Positions 1-8,812 of a stretch of 64,000 nt of DNA are shown in pieces (the stretch's first letter is position 1; every line of letters starts with the position of its first letter). The stretch spans positions 1,488,001 through 1,552,000 of the forward strand of contig NZ_CP029190.1 in NCBI RefSeq assembly GCF_008642295.1, read 5' to 3'. Source of the DNA: Streptomyces venezuelae (lineage in GTDB: Bacteria; Actinomycetota; Actinomycetes; Streptomycetales; Streptomycetaceae). The position numbers and the translations under genes are program-made. The notes below the pieces were generated by a model. The model searched no databases and had not been told where the DNA came from. It saw nothing but the letters and a program-made list of their open reading frames with translations.

Positions 1-1
1 A

Positions 2-1243
2 CCGGCCGGCCCGTCCGGCTCCCCGCTGCGCGGCCTGGTCAACGTGCTGCCGACCGGCCGGAACTTCTACTCCGTCGACCCCAAGGCGGTGCCCTCGCGG
101 CTCGCCTGGGAGACCGGGCAGGCCCTCGCCGAGTCCCTCCTCACCCGCTACCGCACCGACAACGGCGACTGGCCGGCCTCCGTCGGCCTCTCCCTCTGGG
201 GTACGAGCGCGATGCGCACGGCGGGCGACGACGTCGCCGAGGCCCTCGCGCTGCTCGGCATCCGCCCGGTGTGGGACGAGGCCTCCCGCCGGGTCACCGG
301 CCTGGAGCCGATCCCGCTAGAGGAGCTGGGCCGTCCGCGCATCGACGTCACCCTGCGCATCTCGGGCTTCTTCCGGGACGCCTTCCCGCACGTCATCGGC
401 CTGCTGGACGACGCGGTACGGCTGGCCGCCGGGCTGGACGAGCCGGCCGGGGACAACTTCGTCCGGGCCCACGCGCAGGCGGACCTGGCCGAGCACGGGG
501 ACGAGCGCCGGGCCACCACCCGAATCTTCGGCTCCCGCCCCGGCACCTACGGCGCGGGAATCCTCCAGCTGATCGACAGCCGGGACTGGCGCACCGACGC
601 CGACCTCGCCGAGGTGTACACGGTGTGGGGCGGTTATGCGTATGGCCGCGGGCTGGAGGGCCGGCCGGCCCGCGCCGAGATGGAGTCGGCGTACAAGCGG
701 ATCACGGTGGCGGCGAAGAACACCGACACCCGCGAGCACGACATCGCCGACTCCGACGACTACTTCCAGTACCACGGCGGCATGGTGGCCACGGTGCGCG
801 CGCTGCGGGGCACCGCCCCGGAGGCGTACATCGGCGACTCGACCCGCCCGGAGACGGTCCGGACCCGCACCCTGGTCGAGGAGACCTCGCGGGTGTTCCG
901 GGCCCGGGTGGTGAACCCCAAGTGGATCGAGGCGATGCGCCGCCACGGCTACAAGGGCGCCTTCGAGCTGGCGGCGACGGTGGACTACCTGTTCGGGTAC
1001 GACGCCACGACGGGCGTGGTCGCGGACTGGATGTACGACAAGCTGACCGAGACGTACGTCCTGGACCCGCAGAACCAGGCCTTCCTGAAGGAGGCCAACC
1101 CCTGGGCCCTGCACGGGATCGCGGAGCGGCTGCTGGAGGCCGAGTCCCGCGGCCTGTGGGAGAAGCCGGACCCGCAGATCCTGGAGGCCCTGCGCGAGGT
1201 GTACCTGGACACCGAGGGCGGCCTGGAGGGCGAGGCGGAATAG
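2..1243 (+). CDS. cobN: Cobaltochelatase subunit CobN, C-terminal part (5' end outside window)
   Basis: The reading frame is open from the first bases of the window, so the gene starts upstream and only about 413 C-terminal residues are present. CobN is the large, Mg-chelatase H-like subunit that inserts cobalt into hydrogenobyrinate a,c-diamide in aerobic cobalamin synthesis, working with an ATP-driven CobS/CobT or ChlID-type motor. Typical CobN C-terminal stretches are visible: [16 protein letters not shown], then [37 protein letters not shown] and [17 protein letters not shown]. It ends at TAG 1241-1243, and a hairpin follows at once. No cobalamin partner gene is visible in the window. The family call is firm. 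Confidence 0.95.
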   Translation, partial: PAGPSGSPLRGLVNVLPTGRNFYSVDPKAVPSRLAWETGQALAESLLTRYRTDNGDWPASVGLSLWGTSAMRTAGDDVAEALALLGIRPVWDEASRRVTGLEPIPLEELGRPRIDVTLRISGFFRDAFPHVIGLLDDAVRLAAGLDEPAGDNFVRAHAQADLAEHGDERRATTRIFGSRPGTYGAGILQLIDSRDWRTDADLAEVYTVWGGYAYGRGLEGRPARAEMESAYKRITVAAKNTDTREHDIADSDDYFQYHGGMVATVRALRGTAPEAYIGDSTRPETVRTRTLVEETSRVFRARVVNPKWIEAMRRHGYKGAFELAATVDYLFGYDATTGVVADWMYDKLTETYVLDPQNQAFLKEANPWALHGIAERLLEAESRGLWEKPDPQILEALREVYLDTEGGLEGEAE

Positions 1244-1264
1244 CCGCCTCCGCCGCCGTCGCGC

Positions 1265-1298
1265 GCCGCGGCCGGCCGGTCATCCGGCCGGCTGCGGC
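1265..1298. terminator. Bidirectional hairpin between convergent cobN and the PhyH gene
   Basis: A 15-base stem (arms 1265-1279 and 1284-1298, one G-T wobble) closes a TCAT loop. It sits between the cobN stop and the 3' end of the minus-strand oxygenase, overlapping that gene's last codons. There is no T-tract, as is usual in high-GC actinobacteria. Confidence 0.6.
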
Positions 1299-2005
1299 AC
1301 CGGATTTCGTCCTCCTCTGCGCAGCGGAAGATCACCGAAGGCGGCGTCGTTGGGGGTGAGCTCGACGGTCCGGGCGCTCTTGTACTCGTTGACGAGGATC
1401 GAGCGGTGGCGCGCCGTACGGTTGGTGCTGGCCCGGTGGACGGTGAGGCAGTGCAGGAAGAGAACCGATCCCGGGCGCGCCAGGACGGGTTTTGCTTCGT
1501 GCTCTTCGGGCCCGGGACCGGGCTCGCAGCGGCGATGGGACCCCGGCCAGACGAGCGTGGCACCGGACTCGGCATCCATCTCGTCGAGGTAGATCAGCGC
1601 GGTGACCAGCTCCGGGAGAGTGTGCTGATCGGTGTCCAGGTCACGGTGCCAGCCTTCTTCGGCCTGGAGCCCCGCGGGGCGCAGCCGGGCGAACCCCATG
1701 TGGAAATTGATGTCGGGTCCCAGCAGTTCACTGACGACGTCGAGGATCCGCGCGTCGTGGATCAGGGAGTACCAGGCGTCCCCGGCCAGCGGGGTGTTGA
1801 CAATCTTCCAGACCGCGTACGGGTTGTAGGGGTCGAGGTTCGGCAGGGGCCGGTCCGACGCCGCGTGGATGTACAGGCGAGGATGCCCCGGAACTGGCGG
1901 GTCGATGAGGTCGGAGAGCATTTTCTTCATCCGTGCCACTTCACCCTCGGAGAAAATGTCCAGCACGAGATATCCGTCGCGCTCGAACGCGGCCAGGTTG
2001 TCCAC
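1280..2005 (-). CDS. Phytanoyl-CoA dioxygenase (PhyH)-like Fe(II)/2-oxoglutarate oxygenase, last gene of the RiPP operon
   Basis: The 241-residue protein has the PhyH double-stranded beta-helix. Fe(II) ligands appear as WHRD (His120, Asp122) and a distal His in LTVHRAS (His190), with a following Arg-rich stretch suited to 2-oxoglutarate binding. I chose the GTG at 2005 because AGGAG lies 8 bases before it; the longer open frame to 2221 runs into the upstream permease gene. It begins 26 bases after that permease's stop, so it is probably the last gene of the cluster transcript. PhyH-family enzymes hydroxylate or halogenate small molecules and peptide-derived substrates. Here it may act on the modified peptide, which is inferred only from position. 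It could instead be an unrelated passenger. Confidence 0.8.
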   Translation of the reverse strand: MDNLAAFERDGYLVLDIFSEGEVARMKKMLSDLIDPPVPGHPRLYIHAASDRPLPNLDPYNPYAVWKIVNTPLAGDAWYSLIHDARILDVVSELLGPDINFHMGFARLRPAGLQAEEGWHRDLDTDQHTLPELVTALIYLDEMDAESGATLVWPGSHRRCEPGPGPEEHEAKPVLARPGSVLFLHCLTVHRASTNRTARHRSILVNEYKSARTVELTPNDAAFGDLPLRRGGRNPVPQPAG

Positions 2006-2031
2006 TGTCGGGCTCCTCACGAAGTAAGTGA

Positions 2032-2844
2032 CTATGAACCGGTTCCGCTGTAGCGGGCCAGGCCGCGCCTCCACAACATGACCGCCGGAACCATGAGCAG
2101 GGGGCCCGCCATCGGGCAGAGCCAGACGATGGGCGAATCCGTCTTGCCGAGAATGTAGAGGCAGGGGTAGTAACCGACGAAGGCGAACGGGACGACCGTG
2201 GAGAATACGGCGACGATCCATTTCGGGTAGAAGCTCATCGGCAGCTGGGCGAAGCTGTCGAACCGCCAGATCAGCATGCTCAGCATCGCGTCATGCCGCA
2301 GCCAGAACGACAAGGAGGTGACCGCCAGGTGCACGGCTGCGAAGACGAGCGCCGCACCGATGAGTGCGACGGGTATGAACAACACGACCACTGCGGAGAG
2401 TTCGGCGCCGCTGTAGTGAAGGGCGGCACCCATCATCCCGAGGCCGATCACGATCTCGATCCAGACGTCCGTGTCGACCTTTGAGAAGAGGATGAGCATC
2501 AGAGGACTTGTCGGCCGCACCAGATAGTGATCGACTTCTCCGCCCCGGATCATGTCGGGGATGTCCAGGGTGCCGTAGAAGACGGTGTTCCACAGTGCAC
2601 GGGCCACAGTCGTGAATCCTGTGAGCACCGCCCACTGGGCCAGCGTCCAACCGTGAACGACACCCGCGGTCGACAGCGCCAGCATGAACACTGCGGCACC
2701 GGAGACCGCCTGCACCAGGGCCCCGAGGTTCGCGAGCACCACCTCTCCGGGGTGTACCAAGTGGCTGCGGAAATTCATCCGTGTGGCAAACAGTGCAACA
2801 TCCAGGGTCTTCTTCAGCTCTACGATGCGCTCAGCCACCGGCAA
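2032..2844 (-). CDS. ABC-2 type transporter permease (DUF990-like), second permease
   Basis: A protein of about 270 residues with roughly six hydrophobic segments. It contains the LDIPDMIRGGEVDHYLVRP segment typical of the DUF990/ABC2_membrane_6 permeases found in pairs with one ATPase. The TTG at 2844 or the GTG at 2838 could be the start. Both overlap the 3' end of the preceding permease gene by several codons, which indicates translational coupling. With the other permease and the ATPase it should form an exporter in the cytoplasmic membrane. Given the cluster, the likely cargo is the mature modified peptide or self-resistance. There is no C39 peptidase domain anywhere in this transporter. 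Confidence 0.88.
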   Translation of the reverse strand: MPVAERIVELKKTLDVALFATRMNFRSHLVHPGEVVLANLGALVQAVSGAAVFMLALSTAGVVHGWTLAQWAVLTGFTTVARALWNTVFYGTLDIPDMIRGGEVDHYLVRPTSPLMLILFSKVDTDVWIEIVIGLGMMGAALHYSGAELSAVVVLFIPVALIGAALVFAAVHLAVTSLSFWLRHDAMLSMLIWRFDSFAQLPMSFYPKWIVAVFSTVVPFAFVGYYPCLYILGKTDSPIVWLCPMAGPLLMVPAVMLWRRGLARYSGTGS

Positions 2845-3643
2845 TCACCAGCTTTCGCAATCCGCGCCGGGTGTACAGGGCGCTCGCAGCGGTCAGCGTC
2901 ACCGCCCAGCAGATGCCGATGGCGATGACGCGCCCGTCCACGAACGGGTCCTTCACCAAGGTGCCGAGCGGTGTGTAGAAGCCGTGTACGAAGGGGGTCC
3001 ACACCACCGCATCGCGTATGGCCCCGGGATAGAGGGATACCGGCATCATCGAGCCCCCCAGCAGAAGCAGGAGCGCTTCCCGCACTTCGTTGAGACCGTC
3101 GACGCGGCGGATGAAGAATGCCGAAAGCCCTATCATGTAACTGAGATTGAAGAGGACCACGAAGGCGATCACGCTCGTGAGAGCGAGTCGCAAGGCATGC
3201 CCGGACCCGAGCTGGAAGGGAACGAGCAATGCGCCTCCCAGGACAGCCGCCGGCAGACCCACCAGTGCCGTAATGCCCAGGGAGCGGCCGAGCGCGACCG
3301 AGAACCACTGCGTGAAGAACCCCATCGGCATGAGCAGCTCGGTGGTGATCCGACCATCCCTGATCTTGGCCTCGAGCTGGCGGGCCAGTCCGAGATTGGG
3401 CAGGCACAGCACCCATACGGTCCCCGCCGCGGCGTACGTCATGGTCTGGCGCAGGCTCAGCCACCCCGCCGGCGGCGTGTCGCCCCCTGCATACACCGCC
3501 GTCCACAGTGCACCCTGGAGGCCGATCAGCAGCAGGGCACCGAAACCTTGCGAGAAGGCCCTGGTCCGGTAGTGGAAGGAGAGTCTTATCTGCATGTGGG
3601 CCACGGCCAGGTGAGCGCGGCAGGTGCGCCACGTCCGCTCCAT
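2831..3643 (-). CDS. ABC-2 type transporter permease, first permease
   Basis: A protein of about 270 residues with an N-terminal cytosolic stretch rich in Arg and His, followed by about six membrane segments. It includes a QLEAKIRDGRITTELLMPMG segment equivalent to the GGEVDHYLVRP segment of its partner. The ATG at 3643 shares its A with the TGA of the ATPase gene (TGATG), so I prefer it over the TTG one codon earlier at 3646. It pairs with the downstream permease as the two membrane halves of an ABC-2 exporter. The substrate cannot be read from the sequence and is inferred from the cluster to be the peptide product. Confidence 0.87.
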   Translation of the reverse strand: MERTWRTCRAHLAVAHMQIRLSFHYRTRAFSQGFGALLLIGLQGALWTAVYAGGDTPPAGWLSLRQTMTYAAAGTVWVLCLPNLGLARQLEAKIRDGRITTELLMPMGFFTQWFSVALGRSLGITALVGLPAAVLGGALLVPFQLGSGHALRLALTSVIAFVVLFNLSYMIGLSAFFIRRVDGLNEVREALLLLLGGSMMPVSLYPGAIRDAVVWTPFVHGFYTPLGTLVKDPFVDGRVIAIGICWAVTLTAASALYTRRGLRKLVIAGG

Positions 3644-4617
3644 CAATCGGCCTTTGCGTAGAGGTCTTTGATGAGCTGCTCCAGACTTGGAGCCTCCAAC
3701 TGAACATCTTCGACCAGAGGATCGGAGAACAGTGTCGACAGGATCTCCCCGGGAAGATCTCCTCGCGCGTACTCGAACGTGGTGACGGTCCGGGCCGCCT
3801 CCCCGACAGGCCTCAGCCCGGGCGCAGAGGGCAGCCGGTGTCCTTCGGCGTGGTGGACGACCAGCCGACGCCTGCCACCCCCGACACCCTTCAAATCGGC
3901 GATCTTGCCGTCATACACGAGACGGCCGGCGTCGATCATGATGATCCGGTCGCAGATGACCTCCACGTCCCGCAGGTCGTGGCTGGCCATCACGATGGTC
4001 GGACCGCCGTCCTGCCGGATTTCCTTCAGGAGGTCGCAAATCGCCTCGCGCGCGAAGATGTCCAGCCCGATCGTGGGCTCGTCCAGGAGCAGCAGCCTCG
4101 GTGCGTGAAGCAGGGTCCCCACCAACTCCGCGCGGGTCCTGTTTCCGAGCGAAAGTTCGCGCACCGGGGTGTTGAGATGGCGGCCGATGTCGAGTCGGGC
4201 CACCAGCTGTTCGCTGCGCCGACGGAACAGTTTCGGATCGATGCCGTAGACACGCCGGAGGAGCTCGTAGGAGTCCTTCACCGGCAGGTCCCACCAGAGA
4301 CTGGATCGTTGAGCTGCCAGGTATCCCAGGTCCGCGGAGAGCCTCCGGCGCTCGCGGTGGGGATCCCGGCCATCCACCATGACCTGTCCCCGGGTCGGCG
4401 TGAGGATGCCGGCGATGAGCTTCATGGTCGTGGACTTGCCGGCGCCGTTCAGCCCGATGTATCCGACCGACTCGCCTGACTCGATTCGGAGGTCGATGCC
4501 GCGCAGGGCCTCGACCTCACTGCGTTCCCGGCGCATGAGACGGGCCAGCCGGGGACCCGTTTCCGGACGTCGCCGCACCTCGTAGGAGCGCCGTACGCCA
4601 TCCAGCTGGACTTTCAT
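3643..4617 (-). CDS. ABC transporter ATP-binding protein of the RiPP exporter
   Basis: This is a 324-residue single nucleotide-binding domain with a C-terminal extension of about 80 residues. The Walker A motif is GLNGAGKS (about 55-62). The signature is the degenerate LSLGNR common in this DUF990-linked subfamily, Walker B is LLLLDEPTIGLD and the switch His is in MASHDL. I chose the ATG at 4617 because of the upstream GGAAGGAAG and because it overlaps the preceding stop as ATGA. The longer frame to 5175 only shadows the reductase gene. It energises the two permeases encoded immediately downstream. Confidence 0.92.
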   Translation of the reverse strand: MKVQLDGVRRSYEVRRRPETGPRLARLMRRERSEVEALRGIDLRIESGESVGYIGLNGAGKSTTMKLIAGILTPTRGQVMVDGRDPHRERRRLSADLGYLAAQRSSLWWDLPVKDSYELLRRVYGIDPKLFRRRSEQLVARLDIGRHLNTPVRELSLGNRTRAELVGTLLHAPRLLLLDEPTIGLDIFAREAICDLLKEIRQDGGPTIVMASHDLRDVEVICDRIIMIDAGRLVYDGKIADLKGVGGGRRRLVVHHAEGHRLPSAPGLRPVGEAARTVTTFEYARGDLPGEILSTLFSDPLVEDVQLEAPSLEQLIKDLYAKAD

Positions 4618-5399
4618 TCTTCCTTCCCTGGCCCAGGGTTGATGCCCAGTCGGTCGATGGCCGCCACGTCGGCGGGTGCGAGCGGGGAGCCGGACGTGTC
4701 CAGATTCTCGGCGAGGTGCGTACGGGAGACGGATTTGACCACCACGGGCACGCCGTGTGCCCGATGCCAACGCAGCAGTACCTGCGGCACGCTGCAGCCG
4801 TGCCGGTCGGCGATCGCACGCAGCACGGGATGAGCCGGAGAGTTTTCGCTGTAGGGACTGTGGGCCTGGGTCACGATGCCATGCGCCGTGTGATGGGGCG
4901 CGAGCTCCACGTCGTAGTAACGCGGACCGAAAGCGACCTGGTTCACTGCGGGCACCACGCCCGAGGCCCGGATCAGCTCGTCGACCTGCGCGGGACGGAA
5001 GTTGCTCACGCCGATGGCCCTGACCAGGCCTTCGTCTCGAGCCTCGATAAAGCGTTCCCAGATGCGCAGCGACCCCTCGGCGTCCAAAGGCGCGTGGATC
5101 AGCCACAGATCGACGTAGCCGACGCCCAGGAGATCGAGGCTCGTACGGAGTGCTTCCCGTTCCCGGCCCGCGCACTCCTCGGGAAACTTCGTCACGATCA
5201 GCAGTTCGCTCCTGTCGATGCCGCTCGCGCGGATCCCCGTTCCGACCGCTTCCTCGTTGGAGTAGGCGGTCGCAGTGTCGATGAGCCGGTAACCGAGTTC
5301 GATCCCTTCACGCACGCCGCGTTCGGCTGTCTCGCCATGCATCTGCCAGGTGCCCAGACCGACGGCGGGAAGGCCGAACGGCAGGGACGTCACGCTCAC
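4614..5399 (-). CDS. Aldo-keto reductase
   Basis: A 261-residue NAD(P)H-dependent TIM-barrel oxidoreductase with the complete AKR catalytic tetrad: Asp41 and Tyr46 in DTATAY, Lys71 in VTKFP and His102 in LIHAP. GVSNF and the C-terminal VVKSVSR cofactor segment are also present. It starts with GTG in a GTGA overlap with the upstream JmjC gene and ends in an ATGA overlap with the ATPase gene, so it belongs firmly to this transcript. AKRs reduce aldehydes and ketones. A peptide-tailoring role, for example reducing a carbonyl made by one of the oxygenases, is inference. A housekeeping AKR captured in the operon is the alternative. Confidence 0.9.
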   Translation of the reverse strand: MSVTSLPFGLPAVGLGTWQMHGETAERGVREGIELGYRLIDTATAYSNEEAVGTGIRASGIDRSELLIVTKFPEECAGREREALRTSLDLLGVGYVDLWLIHAPLDAEGSLRIWERFIEARDEGLVRAIGVSNFRPAQVDELIRASGVVPAVNQVAFGPRYYDVELAPHHTAHGIVTQAHSPYSENSPAHPVLRAIADRHGCSVPQVLLRWHRAHGVPVVVKSVSRTHLAENLDTSGSPLAPADVAAIDRLGINPGPGKEE

Positions 5400-6184
5400 G
5401 CGGCACCGCCTTCTCCGAGCCGGGCGAGCGTTTCACCCACAGCGAGGAGCAGCTCACGCGCCGCGGTGTCCCCGAGCACCTCGAAGTACCTCAGTGCGAA
5501 CTCCATGTTGCAGTCGTTGATGAAGTTGCTCGTCACGGCGATCGAACCGGTGATGTTGTGCACTTCATGGGCCCAGCCACTCGGTGTCACCACTATGTCA
5601 CCCGGCTCCTGGACGAACTCCAGGCGCTGCCGGCCCACGCCCGTGGCCCGCGGCGAACAGCCGGGCGGGAGCAGGCCCCACTCCTCCGCACGCTCAGGGG
5701 GGTGGAAGGTCCATCGTTTCGCCCCCGCACACAGCAGGTTCCACGCGGCGCTCGCCATCACGTCGACGTGCATCGGCGAACCCGTGCCGGCTGCGCCGAT
5801 CATCATCCAGGTCCAGTCGGGGCGGGCATCGGGTTCGATTGCCAGGAGCCAGTTGAGGCGCCGCACATCTCTCGGTATGAGGGCGATGAGCGCGGGGTCG
5901 AAGTCCGACACCAGTTGATTGCGCAGGTAGAGACCCTTCGGGCGGCGGGCGCTCATGTCGTCGAGGACGGCCGACAGGGGCACCGTCACGGGGCGGCGGT
6001 CACGGTCCTCAGCCTCCACCTGGCGGTCGGGGCGCTCACGCAGGTACTGCTGCTGGAGCGCTGTGAATACCGGCCAGTGGGTGCCGGCTCCCCGCAGCAA
6101 CACCGGCTCAGCACTACAGAGCAACCCGGAGACCGAACCGCTCTCAGGCGTACCCGGGATGTCAGGCATAGAAGGGGTCGACAC
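5396..6184 (-). CDS. JmjC/cupin-8 type Fe(II)/2-oxoglutarate hydroxylase
   Basis: The protein is about 262 residues. Iron ligands are visible as PMHVDVM (His139, Asp141), followed by AAWNLLCAGAKRW (the conserved Lys-Arg-Trp after the HxD) and the distal His in PSGWAHEVHN (His206). This is the cupin-8/JmjC hydroxylase pattern. The start is either the GTG at 6184 (23-base overlap with the radical SAM gene) or the ATG at 6169 (8-base overlap). JmjC enzymes hydroxylate protein side chains such as Asn, Asp, His, Arg or Lys, so the precursor peptide is a plausible substrate, though that is inferred from context. It differs from the second JmjC enzyme of the cluster in lacking the C-terminal winged-helix part. 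Confidence 0.87.
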   Translation of the reverse strand: MSTPSMPDIPGTPESGSVSGLLCSAEPVLLRGAGTHWPVFTALQQQYLRERPDRQVEAEDRDRRPVTVPLSAVLDDMSARRPKGLYLRNQLVSDFDPALIALIPRDVRRLNWLLAIEPDARPDWTWMMIGAAGTGSPMHVDVMASAAWNLLCAGAKRWTFHPPERAEEWGLLPPGCSPRATGVGRQRLEFVQEPGDIVVTPSGWAHEVHNITGSIAVTSNFINDCNMEFALRYFEVLGDTAARELLLAVGETLARLGEGGAA

Positions 6185-7859
6185 GGGCCACCTCCGTCCG
6201 CTGCCGGCGCCAGTCGTCGCGATGCCCCTCCAGCGCCTCGTCGCCGTACTCGTCCTCGATGTCGACCCGTGCTCGGAGAGCCTGCTGAAGGTTTTCCCGT
6301 TCGGACATGCACCGTGCGCGCTTGGCCGTCAGCTTCTCCATGACCGCGTCGGCCGAGTCCGCCCTTCTGAACGGGGCCTCGGGCACGGTGACGGTACACA
6401 TGGGCGCCGCCCAGCACGTCGTACAGGAACTCGCCTGAACGGCATCGCGGAACATGGCCAGCTGCTCAACGCCGGCCACGGGGTCGACACCCCTGTCGGT
6501 GTGACCGACAGCGAACTCGGGTGATTGGTATTCGTATGATGAATAAAGGGTTCCGTCCGACCCGAGCACCAAATACTCGTTGCCGGGGATGAGCTGCATA
6601 CCGAGCAAGTGCCCCAGCCGTGCACCGCCTTCACGTCCTGGCTGGTTGAGGACACGGTGGAACGAGCGGTGCAGGAAGCCGTGACTGAACGCGAAGTGAT
6701 ATCGCCCCGACTGCTCTCGTTCGCCGTGCGGACGACCGTGAGACCGGACGAAGATGTCCCAAACCCGGCGCTGCTCGTTGAATATCTGCTCGAAATCCGA
6801 GTAGGACTGATCCCCTCCCGGCAGGAGCAGATCGAAGTCCCAGGCCAGGGCACGATGCGCGGCGGGCCACTCCGAAAAGTACTGGTACAGGCGTGAGGCA
6901 TCGAGCGGAGCCGACAGCACACAGATGAGCGCAACCCGCGAAGAGAAATAGTCCGGCCAGTTCTCGGCCAGCCAGTCCGTGCGCTCGCGTACTCGTTCGT
7001 GCGTACCCTTTCCGCGCCGGTCGACGCGGTAGCGGTCGTGGTTGGGGCCGTCGATGGAGATGTTGAGATAGATGTCGTGTTCGATGAAGAACTCGACCAT
7101 CTTCCGGGTGAGCAGCATCCCGTTCGAGTTCACCTGGAGAACCAGGTTCTCCAAACGGGCCCCGACCTCGCGCTTTCGCTCCTCAAGGACCAGAACGGCC
7201 TTCTTTATCTCGTCGAAGGCAAGGAGCGGCTCGCCGCCGAAGAAGTAGACTGCCCGCGGAGCGGATTCCAGTTTCTCTTCACCGGTCACGAACAGGTCGA
7301 TGGCCGCCTTCACCATGTCGGCCTGTGGCGATGCCGTCTGGTGCGGGCGCGTCTCGGAGTAGGCGCCGCCGTAGTAGCAGTATGTGCAGCGGATATTGCA
7401 CTGCTCCGTGGGATTGAGCATCAGGACGCGGACACGAGGAGTGTCGACACGCGCATCGGCGGGCAGTTCCGGAAAGCTCCAGCCGCCTTCCTCGAACGGG
7501 GCGACCAGCAGCATCAGCCTGCTGATGTCCGAGGCCGAGCGCTCCTCCCAGTCCACCGACCGGAGCAGGTCCGCCTCTCCTTGGCTGATTTCATGAATCC
7601 TGCCCGTGACAGGTGTATAGAGGTGGAAGCGGTCCGTTCCCCGGTCGCTCTGCCAGACCTTGTATATCCACGTACGCCCCTGATGGACACGCACCGTGAC
7701 ATCACGTTCTCCGGCGTTGCTGCCCGTTGCGGTCGTCCCGTTCACTGTCATGACCGGCCGGTCGTGTTGCGAGATCAGCTCGATCTGCCAGTCGTGCAGG
7801 GACCGGATCCCTGAGTGCACGGTGGTTTGCGCGTCCAGTGCGGTCGTTTCGGTACTCAT
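6162..7859 (-). CDS. Radical SAM/SPASM peptide-modifying enzyme
   Basis: A 565-residue protein. Residues 1-140 form an N-terminal part resembling the precursor-recognition region of SPASM maturases. The radical SAM core follows, with CNIRCTYC (Cys154, 158, 161), FFGGEP (208-211) and QVNSNG. The C-terminal SPASM part has Cys479, Cys482, Cys488 and Cys517. The ATG at 7859 overlaps the upstream arginase stop as ATGA; the open frame beyond it is a shadow. SPASM enzymes of this type install C-C, C-O or thioether cross-links or epimerise RiPP precursors. With a Cys-free precursor gene in the same operon, a C-C or C-O cross-link is more likely than a thioether. The exact reaction is unknown. Confidence 0.93.
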   Translation of the reverse strand: MSTETTALDAQTTVHSGIRSLHDWQIELISQHDRPVMTVNGTTATGSNAGERDVTVRVHQGRTWIYKVWQSDRGTDRFHLYTPVTGRIHEISQGEADLLRSVDWEERSASDISRLMLLVAPFEEGGWSFPELPADARVDTPRVRVLMLNPTEQCNIRCTYCYYGGAYSETRPHQTASPQADMVKAAIDLFVTGEEKLESAPRAVYFFGGEPLLAFDEIKKAVLVLEERKREVGARLENLVLQVNSNGMLLTRKMVEFFIEHDIYLNISIDGPNHDRYRVDRRGKGTHERVRERTDWLAENWPDYFSSRVALICVLSAPLDASRLYQYFSEWPAAHRALAWDFDLLLPGGDQSYSDFEQIFNEQRRVWDIFVRSHGRPHGEREQSGRYHFAFSHGFLHRSFHRVLNQPGREGGARLGHLLGMQLIPGNEYLVLGSDGTLYSSYEYQSPEFAVGHTDRGVDPVAGVEQLAMFRDAVQASSCTTCWAAPMCTVTVPEAPFRRADSADAVMEKLTAKRARCMSERENLQQALRARVDIEDEYGDEALEGHRDDWRRQRTEVARVDPFYA

Positions 7860-8812
7860 CCGGTCCTCTTCCGTTCCTGAGGGAACTCCAGCAGTGCGCG
7901 CAGGCATGTCATGACCGTCGCCGACACCGTCGCACTGGTGGCGCGGTTCTCCCTGTCGTCCTGGAGGGCTTCGACGATGTCCACCGCCACCACCCGCCGG
8001 GTGCGGCAGACGTGTTCGACGGCAGTGAGCAGTTCCCGCAGCCGGTAGCCGCCGGCCTCCGGATGTCCGGTCGCCGGGAACTCGGCCGGATCGATCACGT
8101 CCAGGTCGATCGACAGATAGGTCGGCCGGTTGTCCCAGGTCGTCGCGGGATCCGGGCGGTAGGAGTAGGTGCAGCGAAGGTCCTCGGGCAGCGGACCACA
8201 CGCGGCGGGCAGATACGTGCGTATGCCGTACAGCTCGGCACCCGAGATCACGTCCTTCTGGAGCAGGTGCCCCAGGAAATCGGCGTGGGTGATGTCCGTG
8301 ACGTCCGGCATCGGGCGGGCATTGAAGTCGCAGTGCGCATCGAAACACACGAAGTGAAGGGGTCCGTGCACGGCCGCCGCTCCCGTCGCTGCGGGGGCCG
8401 ACAGGCTGTGGTCACCGCCGATGAACACGGGAACGCTGGCCACCTTGGCAAGCTGCTCGGACAACCGGGCCAGAGCCCGGTAGTAGGCACCCCTGGAGAC
8501 CCGCGGATCGATCGGTACGTCGCCCAAGTCGCCGACGTCGAATACCTTGCGTCCGGAAAGCACCAGGTCACGGGTGACGGGATCGATCAGCCCACCCAGG
8601 GCACCGGTGTCGTCAACCGCCCATTCGTGCGTGGAGCTGAGCTTGCGGAAGATCTCCGGACCATGGCGCTGACCGGGTACTCCCGGGACTCCGGCGTCGA
8701 ATGGCAGCCCCAAGATGACTGCGTCGGCCCGCAGTTCACCGGAGAGTACGGTGTCCATCTCCGCGGAGGGAAGCCCGAGCGCTCCCATGCCGCGGCGGAA
8801 CAGGGCCGTCAC
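7856..8812 (-). CDS. Arginase/agmatinase-family ureohydrolase, probable peptide arginase
   Basis: A 318-residue ureohydrolase with all the manganese-binding motifs: GGDHS (His135), DAHCDF (Asp158, His160, Asp162), a THADF segment (His176) and SIDLDVIDP (Asp236, Asp238). It starts with GTG overlapping the preceding stop (GTGA) and ends in ATGA with the radical SAM gene, so it lies in the middle of the modification genes. Free-arginine or agmatine catabolism would be odd here. RiPP-associated arginases that convert peptidyl arginine to ornithine have been reported (the OspR type), and the precursor has four Arg residues. The peptide-arginase role is therefore a reasonable inference, but the sequence alone cannot separate it from agmatinase or formimidoylglutamase activity. 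Confidence 0.88.
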   Translation of the reverse strand: MTALFRRGMGALGLPSAEMDTVLSGELRADAVILGLPFDAGVPGVPGQRHGPEIFRKLSSTHEWAVDDTGALGGLIDPVTRDLVLSGRKVFDVGDLGDVPIDPRVSRGAYYRALARLSEQLAKVASVPVFIGGDHSLSAPAATGAAAVHGPLHFVCFDAHCDFNARPMPDVTDITHADFLGHLLQKDVISGAELYGIRTYLPAACGPLPEDLRCTYSYRPDPATTWDNRPTYLSIDLDVIDPAEFPATGHPEAGGYRLRELLTAVEHVCRTRRVVAVDIVEALQDDRENRATSATVSATVMTCLRALLEFPQERKRTG

